Below are positions 48,266 through 59,900 of a stretch of DNA of 64,000 bases, piece by piece. A program made the translations under genes and the position numbers. The stretch spans positions 18,354,620 to 18,418,619 of the forward strand of contig CM046304.1 in the NCBI GenBank assembly GCA_025267735.1. The letters run 5' to 3'. Each line of letters begins with the position of its first letter. Within the stretch, counting starts at the first letter, position 1. The notes under the pieces are model-generated. The model ran no database searches and was not told where the DNA came from. It was given only the letters and a program-made list of their open reading frames with translations. This stretch comes from Mactra quadrangularis. Its lineage: Eukaryota; Mollusca; Bivalvia; Venerida; Mactridae.

Positions 48266-49247
48266 TTTTTATCAAAATTTGATTTAATAACTCATAGGCG
48301 AATGTAGCATGTTCCTGTTTTTCCACCCCTGCTAAATCATCTAAATAATTTAATATAATTATTCCTAAATTTAACATGATGAATGCTATGGCATTAGACA
48401 CTCGTTGACAAATTTGGGCAGCACTGCGTAAACCCATAGTTAACACTGTATCACAAAAAATTTGATCCTTCCATACAAATGCTACTAAATTATAATTAGC
48501 TGGGTCAATTGGAATTTGTCTGTATGCTCTAGATAAATCCTTTTTAAACATTAATGCTCCTCGGCCTTTTGAACAAAGAATTTTGGCAAAGTCATCAACT
48601 TTAGGAAATTTCAGATCTACATTCTCCCCTAAATAACAGTCTTTATCTATATAATCATTAACTGCAGATTTAGTATGGCTACTTAGATCTAAAATTATTC
48701 TTCGACTAATACCATCACTTTTTGGTACAGAATTTAAAGGACTAACCAATAAATTACTACTGAATGGGTTGTTATCAAAAGGGCCCAAAATGGCTCCGTA
48801 TTTTATTTCTTTTTCTAAATATTGACAAATTGATTCAGGGAATTCTTCTGCTCCTTTATAATTACTTTGTATTTCATTTTTATTAAATTGTAAAAATTTA
48901 TTTTCATCACCTTCAAATCCTATTGGAAAACCAAATTGTAAAAACTCACACACTTTAATATCATTATAATTGAACATCTTTAATAATGTTTTTAAAAATG
49001 TTGTATTAATCTTATCATTAATCCTTATTCTACATTCTTCATAATTGAATTTACCTGACCTTTTAATTTTTTCATGAATTTTGATTAAGTTTACATTGAT
49101 ATTGTTAGTTGTTGAAGTGGTACAAATTTTACTGTTTCTCTCATATGTACTATTATTTCTTAATATCTTTGACTCAAAACAATATTCTGGTAAAAATATA
49201 TCTTCTACTTTATTTTGATTTTTTAATCTAATGGTAGCCTGTGATTG
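48219..49247 (-). CDS. Reverse transcriptase (fingers and palm) of the Ngaro-like element
   Basis: Open from 49247, directly after the gag TGA and in the gag frame, to a stop at 48219; the first ATG is at 48977. Palm motifs: MFKKDLSRAYRQIPI (first catalytic Asp), LTMGLRSAAQICQ and NYLDDLAGVE (YxDD). The first 90 codons before the ATG (EDIFLPEYCFESK, IKIHEKIKRSG, EECRIRINDKI) keep a protein-like composition, so translation may enter from gag rather than start at the ATG. Near 48255, in AAAGAGAAAAAG, the frame runs out and the rest of the polymerase is in the +1 frame: either a one-base insertion in this copy or a programmed +1 shift. Confidence 0.87.
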   Translation of the reverse strand, partial: QSQATIRLKNQNKVEDIFLPEYCFESKILRNNSTYERNSKICTTSTTNNINVNLIKIHEKIKRSGKFNYEECRIRINDKINTTFLKTLLKMFNYNDIKVCEFLQFGFPIGFEGDENKFLQFNKNEIQSNYKGAEEFPESICQYLEKEIKYGAILGPFDNNPFSSNLLVSPLNSVPKSDGISRRIILDLSSHTKSAVNDYIDKDCYLGENVDLKFPKVDDFAKILCSKGRGALMFKKDLSRAYRQIPIDPANYNLVAFVWKDQIFCDTVLTMGLRSAAQICQRVSNAIAFIMLNLGIIILNYLDDLAGVEKQEHATFAYELLNQILIKSGIEESKEKKYSTVY

Positions 49248-49744
49248 TCAAGCATTATTATGATATGGACAATTGGAGGCGCTTTCTGGGTGCTCTAATT
49301 TTTTCTTGTCTTTTAGCCAGCAAGTGGCACAAATATGTTGGGCTAAACGAAATTTCCCTTTAACAACTAATGAATGCCCTGGTTTTAAAGTGCATTTATT
49401 TCTTTGATAGGCTGCACAAAACCAAACCATAGAATCTTGTCCTTGATCTGAAGCGTTATTTCTCTTAGAATTCAGACCTGGATTTTTATTTATTAACATA
49501 TTTTGACCTAATATGGACAATTCTAAGTATTGAAAATCATCCCCCCAAGTTTTTTCCCCTAATTCAATCTCTCTCAAGACTGCAGCATAATAGGCCTTGA
49601 GAGCCTGGAAGGTGTATGTACTGCATAAATACATTATTCTTTTTAGTAAACTTAATCTGCCTCTTTTTTCAATACTTTTTGTATTGCTAGAAGAAATTAT
49701 TTCTAATTCTCCCGCAACAAATAAGTTTAAACTAAGCTCTTCAT
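49248..49744 (-). CDS. Gag-like protein of the Ngaro-like element, 5' truncated
   Basis: Open frame from the 102-bp flank (49744) to TGA at 49250-49248, about 165 codons; no start of its own, first ATG at 49634. N-terminal part EELSLNLFVAGELEII, middle LKAYYAAVLREIELG, then a Cys/His cluster: FCAAYQRNKC, HICATCWLKDKKKLEHPE and NCPYH. The cluster looks like the zinc-binding end of gag proteins in invertebrate DIRS/Ngaro elements (from memory). The stop is TGA followed by CAATCA, and the reverse transcriptase frame goes on without shift. The 5' end of the coding region is cut off by the flank repeat. Confidence 0.75.
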
Positions 49745-49846
49745 ATGTTTCTGGGAATATAGGTCAGGTAAACTGTCCTCTGTAAAATGACCATTACTTG
49801 TGTTGACACGGCATTAAACACAATTAAATCATACTAATACATAATT
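49745..49846 (+). repeat. 102-bp direct repeat, right copy (retrotransposon flank)
   Basis: Exact copy of 45635-45736. After it the sequence runs TGTGTTGATCCAAATGG, which should be the original continuation of the target. The left copy continues instead into B2. Confidence 0.95.
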
Positions 49847-50159
49847 TGTGTTGATCCAAATGGAAGAGATATCGGTCGTAAACATACAACTTTTTAACAA
49901 ACACGCCAAAGCTAAACACGAAATGCACGAGTTCGGTGTGAGTCTAAACCGGTTTAAAAATCATGAACTCGATGATAGGGATTACTTTTCTACCATGCCG
50001 TGTTATTTAAACGTGTTTTAAATTAAGTGAAGGGGAAATTAGACTGTTTGGACTATTCTCTTTCGGTTCTAAGAAGTTTTCTTTGCTTCTAGAGAGTTTT
50101 AATTGATTTAACAATCTTATTCCGTTGTGTTGCTAATTGATAGTTGATTTAATTAAAGA

Positions 50160-53100
50160 AGATGACAATGTTAAATAGTGTTTAAAGTACAAGTACGCGT
50201 GTGGACAGGTTGATAATTTTCGTACTATGGACACGTGGAATTAAAATGTGAATACCAAGGAGCGGTGAGTGTTTACAATTTTTCATTGTTGCATGTTTTG
50301 TTATTCAATTTGGATGTGCTAGCATATGACCTATTAGTGACCCATATTGGGACACATATGACATTTTTGTCGCTGTAGAATGGACTATTTTAATTCCACA
50401 AAATTTGCATGAAATTAGATTGGCTCGAAAACTCCCTTCTTCTTATAAGACTTACGGGAAGGTATGTCTTTTACAAATTGTGATAAGAAGGAGGGATGTT
50501 TTATTTCAAACTACGAAGCGGAGTATCAAGCTCCTTGGATTATCTTAGGTATAATAAAGTTCACATTTCTAAGGTTTATTTGACCAAAGGGATTCGTTTA
50601 GGTGGTGAATAATAAGCTCAGTTTAATCACTCTGCTGTACCATTACGGTACGCCTAGGCGATAGTTGATCGTCAGCTAACGGAATCATCCGATGTGTTCC
50701 GAATGTACCGTACCTCAACTATGAACTTTAATCTCTGGCTATTCTTATTCAAATCAACACCAATTTTATATCCAATCAAACATCGCCAAAACATCTAACC
50801 GCCATCTTAAAATTTGAAAGGTGTAATGATAGTGTTAGTATTGGAAAAATGGAATATAAAAGATTTTATTCTATTGTTCAAGGTATTTCATGTTTTATTT
50901 TGTTCCGTATACCTTTAGACACAGTTTGGATAAGTTTCTTAAAATTATATTAAAAATTTATCAGTTGTTGAAATTGAAAAACATCCATCAAGTGGGTAGG
51001 GTAACTAAATACATTAAAATATCCATAAATTCCGGATAATTTTGATATATTTTGTAAGAAATACATTGTACTGCCGACTAAAATTTCACTTATACACACC
51101 CATCTAATTATTAACATTGGTAAAGCGAACCAATCGGAGATATTTTTCAAGGTTGACCCAGTGTCTATGACGGGTTCGAACCCAGGACCTCTCGAATCCA
51201 AAGAATGTGCCATACTATATAGAGATATAGAGTTATATAGATATGTTATCGGTATTAGGGTCAAGGAATCCGAAGTTATGTGAACTAGCCGTTGTAAAAT
51301 GACCTTAATTTGTTTTGACATGGTGTTAAATCCAACTAAAGCCATTCTTTTTCCTAAATATATATTGTATATTTATGCTGGTACAAAAATAGCTTCGCTT
51401 GTAACAACAAAAATATGTGAAATAAAAATGATAAATTTTGTTTTCGAGTAATCATGCATTTATTGTTTTGTTTCATGCCTTAGTTAAAATCGGACTTACA
51501 GCTGTAAACTGTTCATTATACATGTGATCAGTCGTTTTCGTAATTGTTAAAATTCACTCAGGGCTAGGGTCTTTATGGAAATTTCATCGAACCTTACTTC
51601 CGGTCGTTGTTTAATGGGCAGTAAGCCACCCCTTTTTCTTTTCTATTTTTTAACACTTCTAATTATGTTCTATATTCATCTTATGCCTTGCCTTTTACAG
51701 TTTACCAAACACACATTCTGAAGTCAGTACTGGTACATATTTGTGATGGAACGTGATTACTCTGGACGCAACGTAAGTTTTTATTAACATCTTGGCTTGC
51801 GAAAAATTACCTGAGACTTCCATAAGGGACTTTAGTCAGTTATTCTCCTTTACATACTCTTAAAACAATTGGGTCCAATTAGTTGGATTACTCTGATTTT
51901 ACCCTTATTTTCAATGACAATTTGACACAATCAATTTTAAATACTTTTGTGTAAATAATTTAATTTGTTTGAAAATTAAGCAAAGAAGTGTTTTGTTGTT
52001 AAGGTTCAAGTAAAGTCTTTATTAGCATTAATAATAGTAAAACAAAAAATGCTCAAATTCTGTCGTACTTTCACCAAGAACAGTGTTTTATACATCAAAA
52101 TGTTTCTTAAGAAACATACAAAGTGATGCTGGCAATTAATTTAAATGAAAACTTTTAACAAAAGATGCATTTGCGAAATTAATGCTGTAAAAATGAAAAT
52201 ACTAAAAGACATTCAATTCTTTTTACAAACTAATTTAACAATAAATCATTTACAGAACATTATAGTTTATATTCCAATGAAGGTACTCCAAAATATATAA
52301 TCGCAATAAATGTTAAAACAAAACTACGCTATATGAAAAACATTTTGACAGATGCAAGTGTAATGGTTTTTCGCGACCCTGTTTCTACTTTCACTTTAGT
52401 TTTTCATTTGCCTTAGTTTTGTTTTAACATTTATTAATGTTATAAATATTGGAATACCTTCATGGGAATATGAACTATACTGTTTTGTAAAGGATTTAAT
52501 GTTAAATTTTGTTGTAAGAAAAGGTTAATACATTTTAGTATTTTTATTTATACAACATCAATTTTGCAAATACATCTTTTGTTAATCATTTTTGTCATAA
52601 TTGATGACAAGCATCACTTTGTATGTTTCATAAGGAACATTTTTATGTATAAAACACTACTCTGAGTGGAGATGTGCCAGAATTAGAGCATTTTCATTTT
52701 CACTGAATTATTTTGCAAATCAAGACTTTACATGAACCTTAATATCTTAATTAACAAGAAAGATATTTGATGAAATATTTTATCTATCCTTACACAGGAC
52801 TTCAATGATAAAGTCTGAGAATTCCAACTGATAGGACCTACTTGCCAATTGGATGGCTTCCGACTTTGTCAAGGAAGGATAACTGACTAATATTCCTCAT
52901 TAGCCTGTATTTACATACATTGTAGTAGTAAGCTGTTGTGTAGTGACCACAGCGTGAAATGAATTCTTACATGTACAGTACCCATCAAAAGTATGGAGAC
53001 AAAAAATACCATATTACTGAATTTTGATGATTATTTTTATTGAATCATTAAGTTTAATATATTTAAATATGGTTGGTGATAAAATGAAAAACAGTTTTCA

Positions 53101-55128
53101 TGAATGCAACACATTTATAAGATTCAGCATCTGTCATCCTAAAGCCTCCAAAACCATGCTAATAAGCAATTGTAATAGTTTTCCATAACATAGCTTATAT
53201 GCTTTTTTGTAGTCTCAGTTGTGATTATAATGATTACAAAAAATTAAAGCAAAACTTTGAAGAGTTTCTGAATAAACAGTTATCAAATTTAAGATTAAGT
53301 CTATTCAACAGGCCTACTAAGTAAAAATGCCTCCAAACTTTTGGTGGGTACCGTATGTCTCAGTTCAATTTGCTCAAATATTAATTTTGTTAAATTTTAT
53401 TCATTTGTCAGTGGCGCACACATTAACCCCGCTGATTTAAACACTCACTACAGTTCTTATTTTCTCATAAATATTTATGTATTTTGTACAAGGATTATGG
53501 AACACATTTCAAGTATTTGAATCAGCGGGGTAAATGTATGCCTCATTGTTTTTTAAAATAATTTATCTGACATGATAGAACAATGCTGAAACTGTGCTAT
53601 ATTTATAGGTTATTTTTACCACCGTCTTAAATGAAACAATCACATGTAAATTTCCTTGTATTGGAACAAGTGCCTCCGGTGGGTATTCAAACCAGAGACC
53701 ACTCGATCTCTAAACATTTGTTTTTTTTATATTTTTTTTATATTTTCCCTCACCATTGTACTGTAAAATTACAATTTAAAAACATCAAAGTATATGGTCT
53801 GACTAGCGAAATGGTCATAATAAAAAAGGACATTTTCTTCTCTAAGTATTTGGTAATTAAAACTTGTCCACAATTATATGATATTGCATCTACAATGATT
53901 GCTTTATAGAGGAACTTTCCTGCATTACTGTCCCAGGTTTCATGTATTTATAAATTATATTGACCACATATTGTTTTCAGATTGTATGAATTTATGGAGT
54001 GGATCAACGTTATAGACGTATAGCTGTGATATAATTTACTGTTTGTGTACAAACTGGTTTGATGACAATGATCAACTACTTTGATCAAGGAAGTATATTT
54101 TCAAACAATATTACGTTTAAATAATTATATAAGTAGTATTTTAGATTAAATCTGCCTTTAAATATTTATACACATTTGGTCGACTCAATAATCCTGTAAG
54201 ACACCCCCTCACCATTGTGTTAAAGACCTTTAGAGTACTAGTTTACATCTGACTTGAGTGAATCATTCGCCGATTGTTTTTGCTCAAGAAAACTTACTTG
54301 TGTATTTTGTGGGATTCGAACCCGATATCTTACAATAAAAACGTTCTAGCCTTGGACTACTTCCTGTAATTGATATTTGGCTGAATCAGTTCAATTCGCT
54401 TATTGAGTATAGTTCTCATTTTTTTGTGGAGAAATATAACATTATGTCAATTATGTTAATATATGGTATAAATTTATATTACAATACGTTGTTGCAAAAT
54501 TATATATGAAAGTCTTTAATGGACGTGAGTTATTTTTTCCCTTTGATATGAACATTATCAAAGGGAGATAATAGCTCATACTTATTTAAGGCAAAATTTA
54601 TTGATCTTGTCCATGGATACAAAATAAATTTCAAAGTGGTTTAATAATATTCAATATCATTTTAAAAATTGTTATATCGACTACATTAAAAATACGATGT
54701 TTAATTAGATTAGTTTTTGTCTGAGAAATGTTCTGTGGTCATATATATAGTTTTGTATTAGGAAAATTCTACTTTAAAATTAAGTTAGGGAATTTTTTTC
54801 TTTTTTACTTGAAAACTTAGGTACTTACATTATATTGTACTATTGTACAGACATCATGTTTTTATAATGTGTGTGCTTAATGTAACTGTACAATAACTAG
54901 ACTTTAATAAATAAATACTACATTATTTTCTGACCTACTGTTTCTTTTTCCTTTTCAGATAAAGGTAGTTGAGGCGTTGATGTTTTATTAAGTTAAGTAT
55001 ATATTAAAGCTTAGATATTAAAGATCTATCATTAAATGACTTCATTAAGATGTAAAGCGTTTATTATAAACACATTGGTTATGGTTCAACATGGCGAAAG
55101 ACATTTTGACAGTGACACTAAAGAGTTG
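50160..55128 (+). CDS. Possible 5' exons of an unidentified plus-strand gene
   Basis: Three exon-like pieces have good splice signals: a putative first exon ending CAAGGAGCG at 50264 with donor GTGAGT; 51701-51772 between CCTTGCCTTTTACAG and GTAAGTTT; and 54959-55128 between TTTCTTTTTCCTTTTCAG and GTAAGTTT. The middle piece has a short frame (MERDYSGRN) that would end in the third. The third ends with an open frame from ATG 55081 (MVQHGERHFDSDTKEL, phase 0 at the donor); a second ATG at 55091 is in another frame. The upstream frame would be a uORF. No downstream exon was found, so the rest may be right of the window. No family recognised; it could be non-coding. Confidence 0.28.
51080..51350. 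mobile_element. Composite SINE remnant
   Basis: GACGGGTTCGAACCCAGGAC (near-palindromic B-box) with a tRNA-like head reading on the minus strand (CTCTCGAATCCAAAGAATGT). It is followed by a plus-strand family A tail, CCGTTGTAAAATGACCTTAA and TGTTTTGACATGGTGTTAAA. The opposite orientation suggests two insertions or a chimera. Confidence 0.5.
52001..52740. mobile_element. 740-bp foldback, about 370-bp arms
   Basis: The left arm starts AAGGTTCAAGTAAAGTCTTT and the right arm ends AAGACTTTACATGAACCTT. Further paired blocks: GTGTTTTATACATCAAAATG with CATTTTTATGTATAAAACAC, GAAACATACAAAGTGATGC with GCATCACTTTGTATGTTTC, and GTTAAAACAAAACTA near the centre with TTAGTTTTGTTTTAAC. Arms are diverged (roughly one base in five by eye). 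No coding sequence. Confidence 0.82.
52976..53353. mobile_element. Mariner-type MITE, 378 bp
   Basis: CAGTACCCATCAAAAGTATG at the left and CAAACTTTTGGTGGGTACCG at the right are inverted, each bounded by TA. No open frame of size. Confidence 0.78.
53416..53541. mobile_element. 126-bp hairpin element
   Basis: GCACACATTAACCCCGCTGA and TCAGCGGGGTAAATGTATGC form the ends. Same family as 36904-36978. Confidence 0.65.
54295..54365 (-). repeat. tRNA-like SINE head
   Basis: Read on the minus strand: AGTAGTCCAAGGCTAGAACG then ATCGGGTTCGAATCCCACA (B-box). No SINE body was found beside it. A similar scrap (GGGTATTCAAACCAGAGACC) lies at 53678-53697. The A-box is poor, so it is not a working tRNA gene. 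Confidence 0.4.
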
Positions 55129-55218
55129 GTAAGTTTAAGTTAATTCTATACTCTAGATATGTCATTTGTTTATAAACTGAAGTACATGTTTACTATACAT
55201 AACACATACATTGGCTAT

Positions 55219-55377
55219 TTACTGAGCACATAAAGTGACATTTTGAAATACTTTTTTATTATCACAACTATTTCGTTTAAACGTAATATTATTTCGTTGT
55301 TTTTTTTTCGAAATAATCATTACGTTTTTTCGAAATAGTTGTGATAATAAAACAATGTCACTTTAGGGGCTCCGTAG
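55219..55377. mobile_element. MITE, second member of the 8656-8853 family
   Basis: Left TACTGAGCACATAAAGTGAC, right GTCACTTTAGGGGCTCCGTA. Likely 5-bp target duplication CTATT at 55215-55219 and 55378-55382. The inside folds on itself (TATTATCACAACTATTTCG with CGAAATAGTTGTGATAATA). Confidence 0.75.
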
Positions 55378-55649
55378 CTATTGAAAAATTCAATCTCCTT
55401 TGGTGTCTGAGCAATCTGATTAAAAACCTGATCAAAAATTCTCCGCTCGCCTACTCGCGGTCTATAAGATATTTGTTTATAGAGATTGATCTTTGTGCAT
55501 TAACTGACTTAATTATTATCCAATGTATGTACATGTACAGCTAACATATATTTTGGTTTTTAACAAATGGTATTTTTTTTTCATTTACATCGTACATTGT
55601 GTTATTGTTTGATTTATTGTATTTCATATTTTGATTTTTGTTTTGTTTT

Positions 55650-55870
55650 GTTTTTGGTCTTTAGGTTATCTGTGTCTGGCCTGAGATTTGCACCGATATC
55701 TCAGGTCCCTGCATGCATGTCCCATCCCATCTGTCCCAACCCCCCATGTTGAGGGTTCGGTCTGTTGGGGGTTTTTAAGAGTCGTTGGCTTCATAACCCC
55801 CAGCACCAGGGTTCGGAACGCTTTGGTCACTATTATTAGTATTCTTGCTGGCTTATAGTGTTTTATATTA
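55650..55870. other. GC-richer patch, unidentified
   Basis: The stretch 55670-55830 is far richer in G and C than its surroundings, with CCCATCCCATCTGTCCCAAC and GGTCTGTTGGGGGTTTTTAA. The 74-codon minus frame at 55666-55890 has no known motif. Probably the end of a mobile element I do not know. Confidence 0.3.
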
Positions 55871-56187
55871 GTTTTATCTAGTGAAGGCATATATGTTTAG
55901 AGCAATAGAAGATGTTCCGCGAGATTTGATTAGGGTAATTGGAATATGATTTGGGGTTTTACTTATGGCAATAATGGGGTGGATAGAGTTTAATTTCAGA
56001 ATCAAAACAGTTAGTGCATTTTTCTAGGTTTGATGCATTTTTCTATGGAAATGAGTGTAAAGGGTTGAGGTTTATTGAAACAAAATCTACTTAGGACTTA
56101 GGAACGACAGAAGATATTTGAAGCTAATTCAAGGAGTTAAGGATGCTTATTAAGTCTTACTTTGGGTTTTTAGGCTGAATCTGGCAT

Positions 56188-56405
56188 AAGTAAGGAATAG
56201 TGAAAATAAAATACTAAACATAGGAACGCTGGTAGTGTTTCACCAGAAAGTGTTTGTGACAATCATTTTTTTCTTTTAAATAATAAATATACTAACGTTA
56301 ATATATTTATTTTTTAAAAGAAAAAACTGATTGTCAAAAACACTTTCTGGTGAAACCCTACCAGCGTTCCTATGTTTAGTATTTTATTTTCACTATTCCC
56401 TACTT
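56188..56405. mobile_element. 218-bp near-perfect hairpin element
   Basis: Arms of about 100 bases: the left starts AAGTAAGGAATAGTGAAAAT and the right ends ATTTTCACTATTCCCTACTT. Internal pairing includes CATAGGAACGCTGGTAG / CTACCAGCGTTCCTATG and TTTCACCAGAAAGTGTTT / AAACACTTTCTGGTGAAA. Only a handful of mismatches. A transcript would be a long double-stranded stem. Confidence 0.9.
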
Positions 56406-56911
56406 CTTAATTATTAATCGTGATATCAAAATAACTGTTAAGCAGTAATCGTGATATCAAAATTACTATTAAGCAGATAGTATTCAATAAAACATACTGA
56501 AATACGTCATGTTGTAAAATATGGATGAAATGTAATTGATCTTGTATAACGTACTTAGTACTACATTTGTCTTTGACCTTAACTTGTGTTTGATTTTTAT
56601 TTCTTATCACAGTTTTTATCGAATGTTTAGGGTTTATAATCACTGAATATTTTTGAATTCATGTTTTGTTCGAAATAGTAACAAATAATTACCCTAAAAG
56701 TTAGGCGTTCAAAGGTGATAGCATGTTCATAATTCTAAAACAAACCAATTAAAGGGAGGCACATATATATGTAGGAGAATTTTAATACTATTTTGCATTG
56801 AAAGTCAAATCATTTTAAGTACTGGCTAGTGCCAGTTACAATGTAAAATTGGAGGTGTCACCAACACTGCCTCATTATGTTTTATGTGCAAAAAGTAAGA
56901 GTTGTGCACAA

Positions 56912-59900
56912 TGTCATGCCATTATATTATTATTCTCCTGTAGTTTTCTGTCTTTAGTTAAGATAAAACACTCTTTTTTCTCCTGTAGGCTTCTATCTTA
57001 AATTCAGATTTCACACAAAGTATGGCATGCCATTTTATCATTTTTGTTCAGGTAAATATCTTTCCTCAGTTAAAAAAACATACACTCAATAAGGCTTGCC
57101 TTTCTATCAATATTCCATGAAGGTGTATGTTTTAAATAAATATAACAAAACACGCATTAATATGCCATTCTATCATTATTCTCCTGTAGGATTCTGTCTT
57201 CAATAAAGATAACACACACACACAGTATGGCATTCAATTCTATCATTATTCTAAGGTAAGTATCTTTCTTCTTTAAGAAAACATGCAATTTACTCATTTT
57301 TTTCAGGTATCTCTTTTTTCAATTAAGAACACATACACACAATTTGGCATGTTTTCTATCAAAATTTCCATTTAAGTATCTATCTACAAATGAGATAACA
57401 CCTACAATATCGCATACCTTGCTTCTATTTTTCTCGGTTAAGTTTCTGATTCAAGTAAGAAAACACACAAACAATATGACACGCCCTCCTATCAATATCC
57501 CCAATTAGATATATCTTCAAATAAGATAACAAACACAATATGACATACTATTCTATCTCACCTCTATCCTGTAGGCTTCTATCTTAAATTCAGATTACAA
57601 ACACAATATGGCATGTTATTCAGGTAAGTATCATACGTCAGTAAAAATCATGCCAACAATACGGCATGCCCTTCTATCAATAGTCCTATGTAGGTTTATG
57701 TCTACAATTTAAACAAAAAACATTCATTGACATGCCATTCTTCATTTTTCTCCTGCAGGTTACTTCTCAATTTATGTAAGACACACAATATGGTATGCCA
57801 TTCTGTTAAAATTCCATTGTAGCTTTATGTCTTTAATTGAGATAGCACACACAAAATGGCATGCCATTCTGTTAAAATTTCATTGTAGTTTTATGTCTTC
57901 AACTGAGGTTACACACACAATATGGCATGCAAATCTGTTAATACTCCATTGTAGTTTTCTGTCTTCAATTAACATAATACACACCATACCGCATGCAATT
58001 TTATCATTTATTCAGGTAAGTATTTGTTTTCAATTAAGAAAACATACAAATACTATGCATAATATATCTTTTTTCTGCGGTAGGATTCTATCTTCAATTA
58101 AGATATCACAAACTATAATGCATGTCATTCTATCTTTTTTCTCCTGTAGGTTTCTTTCTTAAATTCAGATTACCCTCACAAAATGGCATATCATTTTATC
58201 ATTATTCTCATGTAAGTAACTGTCTTCAATTAGGAAAAATACACAAAATACGGCTTTCCTTTCTATCAACATTCCAATTCAGATATATTTCTTCAAATAA
58301 GATATCACACACAAAATGACAACCCAAAACATCATTATTCTCCTGTAGGTTTTGTCTTAAAATAAGGTAACTCACACAATATGGCATGCCATTCTATCAT
58401 TTTTTCCAAGTAAGTATCTTTAGTCAGTCAAAAAACATACGGCTTGTTTTTCTATCAATAATCCCTTATAGGTTTAAGTTTTCAATTAATATAACAGCCA
58501 CGCATTAGCATGCTATTCTATCATTATTGTCATATAGACTTCTGTCTTAAATTAAGATAACACACACCACAACTCCTGTATTTCTAGAATTTAATCCTGG
58601 TAAGTATCTGTCTTCAATGAAACAAAACATACAAACACTATGTCATGCCATCCTATCATTATTCTCCTGTAGATTTCTGTCTTCAATTAAGATAACAAGC
58701 ACCATATCTCATGCCATTCTATCATTTAATTCAGGTAAGTATCTGTCTTCAATTTAAAATGTACACTTACTCACAAACGCTATGACATATCATTCTCTCA
58801 TTACTCTTCTGTAGGTTTCTGTCTTCAATTAACTTAATGATAACACACTATTACTCATGCCATTCTATCATCTAATTCGGGTAAGTATATTTCTTCAATT
58901 ACAGAAACATACAAACATTACCTGGCATTTTATTCTATCATCACTGTCATGTAGGATTTAGTCTTTAAGAATGAAAACATTTCCAAATTATAGCATGGCA
59001 TTCTTTCCGAATTGTCGTGCTGATATCTCTCCAAGAAGCTAACATACACACTACATCGCATGCCTATTACCATTATTTACGTGTAGGATTCTATCCTCAA
59101 ATATGATAACACACATACTATGGCATGTCGTACTATCAATATTTCCTTGTAGGTTTCTGTCTTCAATTAAGATAATACACACCATATCGCATGCCATTCT
59201 ATCATTTTGTTTCAGGTAAGTATCTTTCTTAAATCAAGAAAACATGCAAAAATTACATGTAATGTTATCCTATCATTATGATTAAGTAGATTTCATTCTT
59301 TAAAAACATTTCAGACTCAAAATGTGGAATGTCATTCTATCTAAATTGTCCAACAAGTCTCTATCTCTTATAAAGATAACATGCATACTATATCCTCATG
59401 CCTTTCTACCACTATTCTAATATAAGTTTCTATCTTATCCTTAAATAAGATCACATTCATAATATGGCATCCATTTCTATCATTTTTCTCCAGTAGGTTC
59501 TTGTCCTCAATTAAGATTGCACACGCAATATGGCATGCCATTCTATCATTTAATTGAGGTAAGTATCTATCTTCAATCAAGATATCATACACACAATATG
59601 ACATGTCTTTTTATCAATAATCACCTGTAGGTTTCTATCTTGAATTAAGGTAACACACATAATACGGCATGCTAATCTCATGTTTTCTCAAGTAAGTATC
59701 TTTCCTCAATAAAAAACATACTTACAATACGGCTTGCCTTTCTATCGGTATTCCCATGTAGGTTTTATGACGTTAATTAAGATAACTCACACCATATCTC
59801 ATGCCATTCTGTCATTTAACTCAGGTAGGTATTTGTCTCCAATAATAATACACAATACCATGGCATACTTTTCTATCATCATTCTCCTGTAGGTTTCTCT

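Larger units (their letters stand above)
45737..49744 (-). mobile_element. 5'-truncated DIRS/Ngaro-like tyrosine-recombinase retrotransposon
   Basis: Element orientation is minus. Order: gag remnant (49744-49248), reverse transcriptase (49247-48219), RNase H (48265-47396), tyrosine recombinase (47395-46403), B1 (46496-46338), a 446-base internal segment (46337-45892), B2 (45891-45733). The B1-segment-B2 layout fits the split direct repeats of Ngaro/PAT elements if the internal segment is A2. The absence of a DAM-type methyltransferase between RNase H and recombinase favours Ngaro. The matching A1 and the gag N-terminus are missing at the 5' end. Both flanks are the exact 102-bp direct repeat. 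The two B copies and the two flanks are each identical, so the insertion looks young. Confidence 0.88.

Noticed and set aside
50950..51345. 131-codon minus frame
   Set aside because: It runs across a composite SINE remnant (B-box and tail are recognisable), so the frame is a by-product.
57827..58162. Open frames in the 3.5-kb array (also 58122, 59368, 59821)
   Set aside because: Frames are not kept from unit to unit and indels of one and two bases are common, so no protein repeat is under selection.
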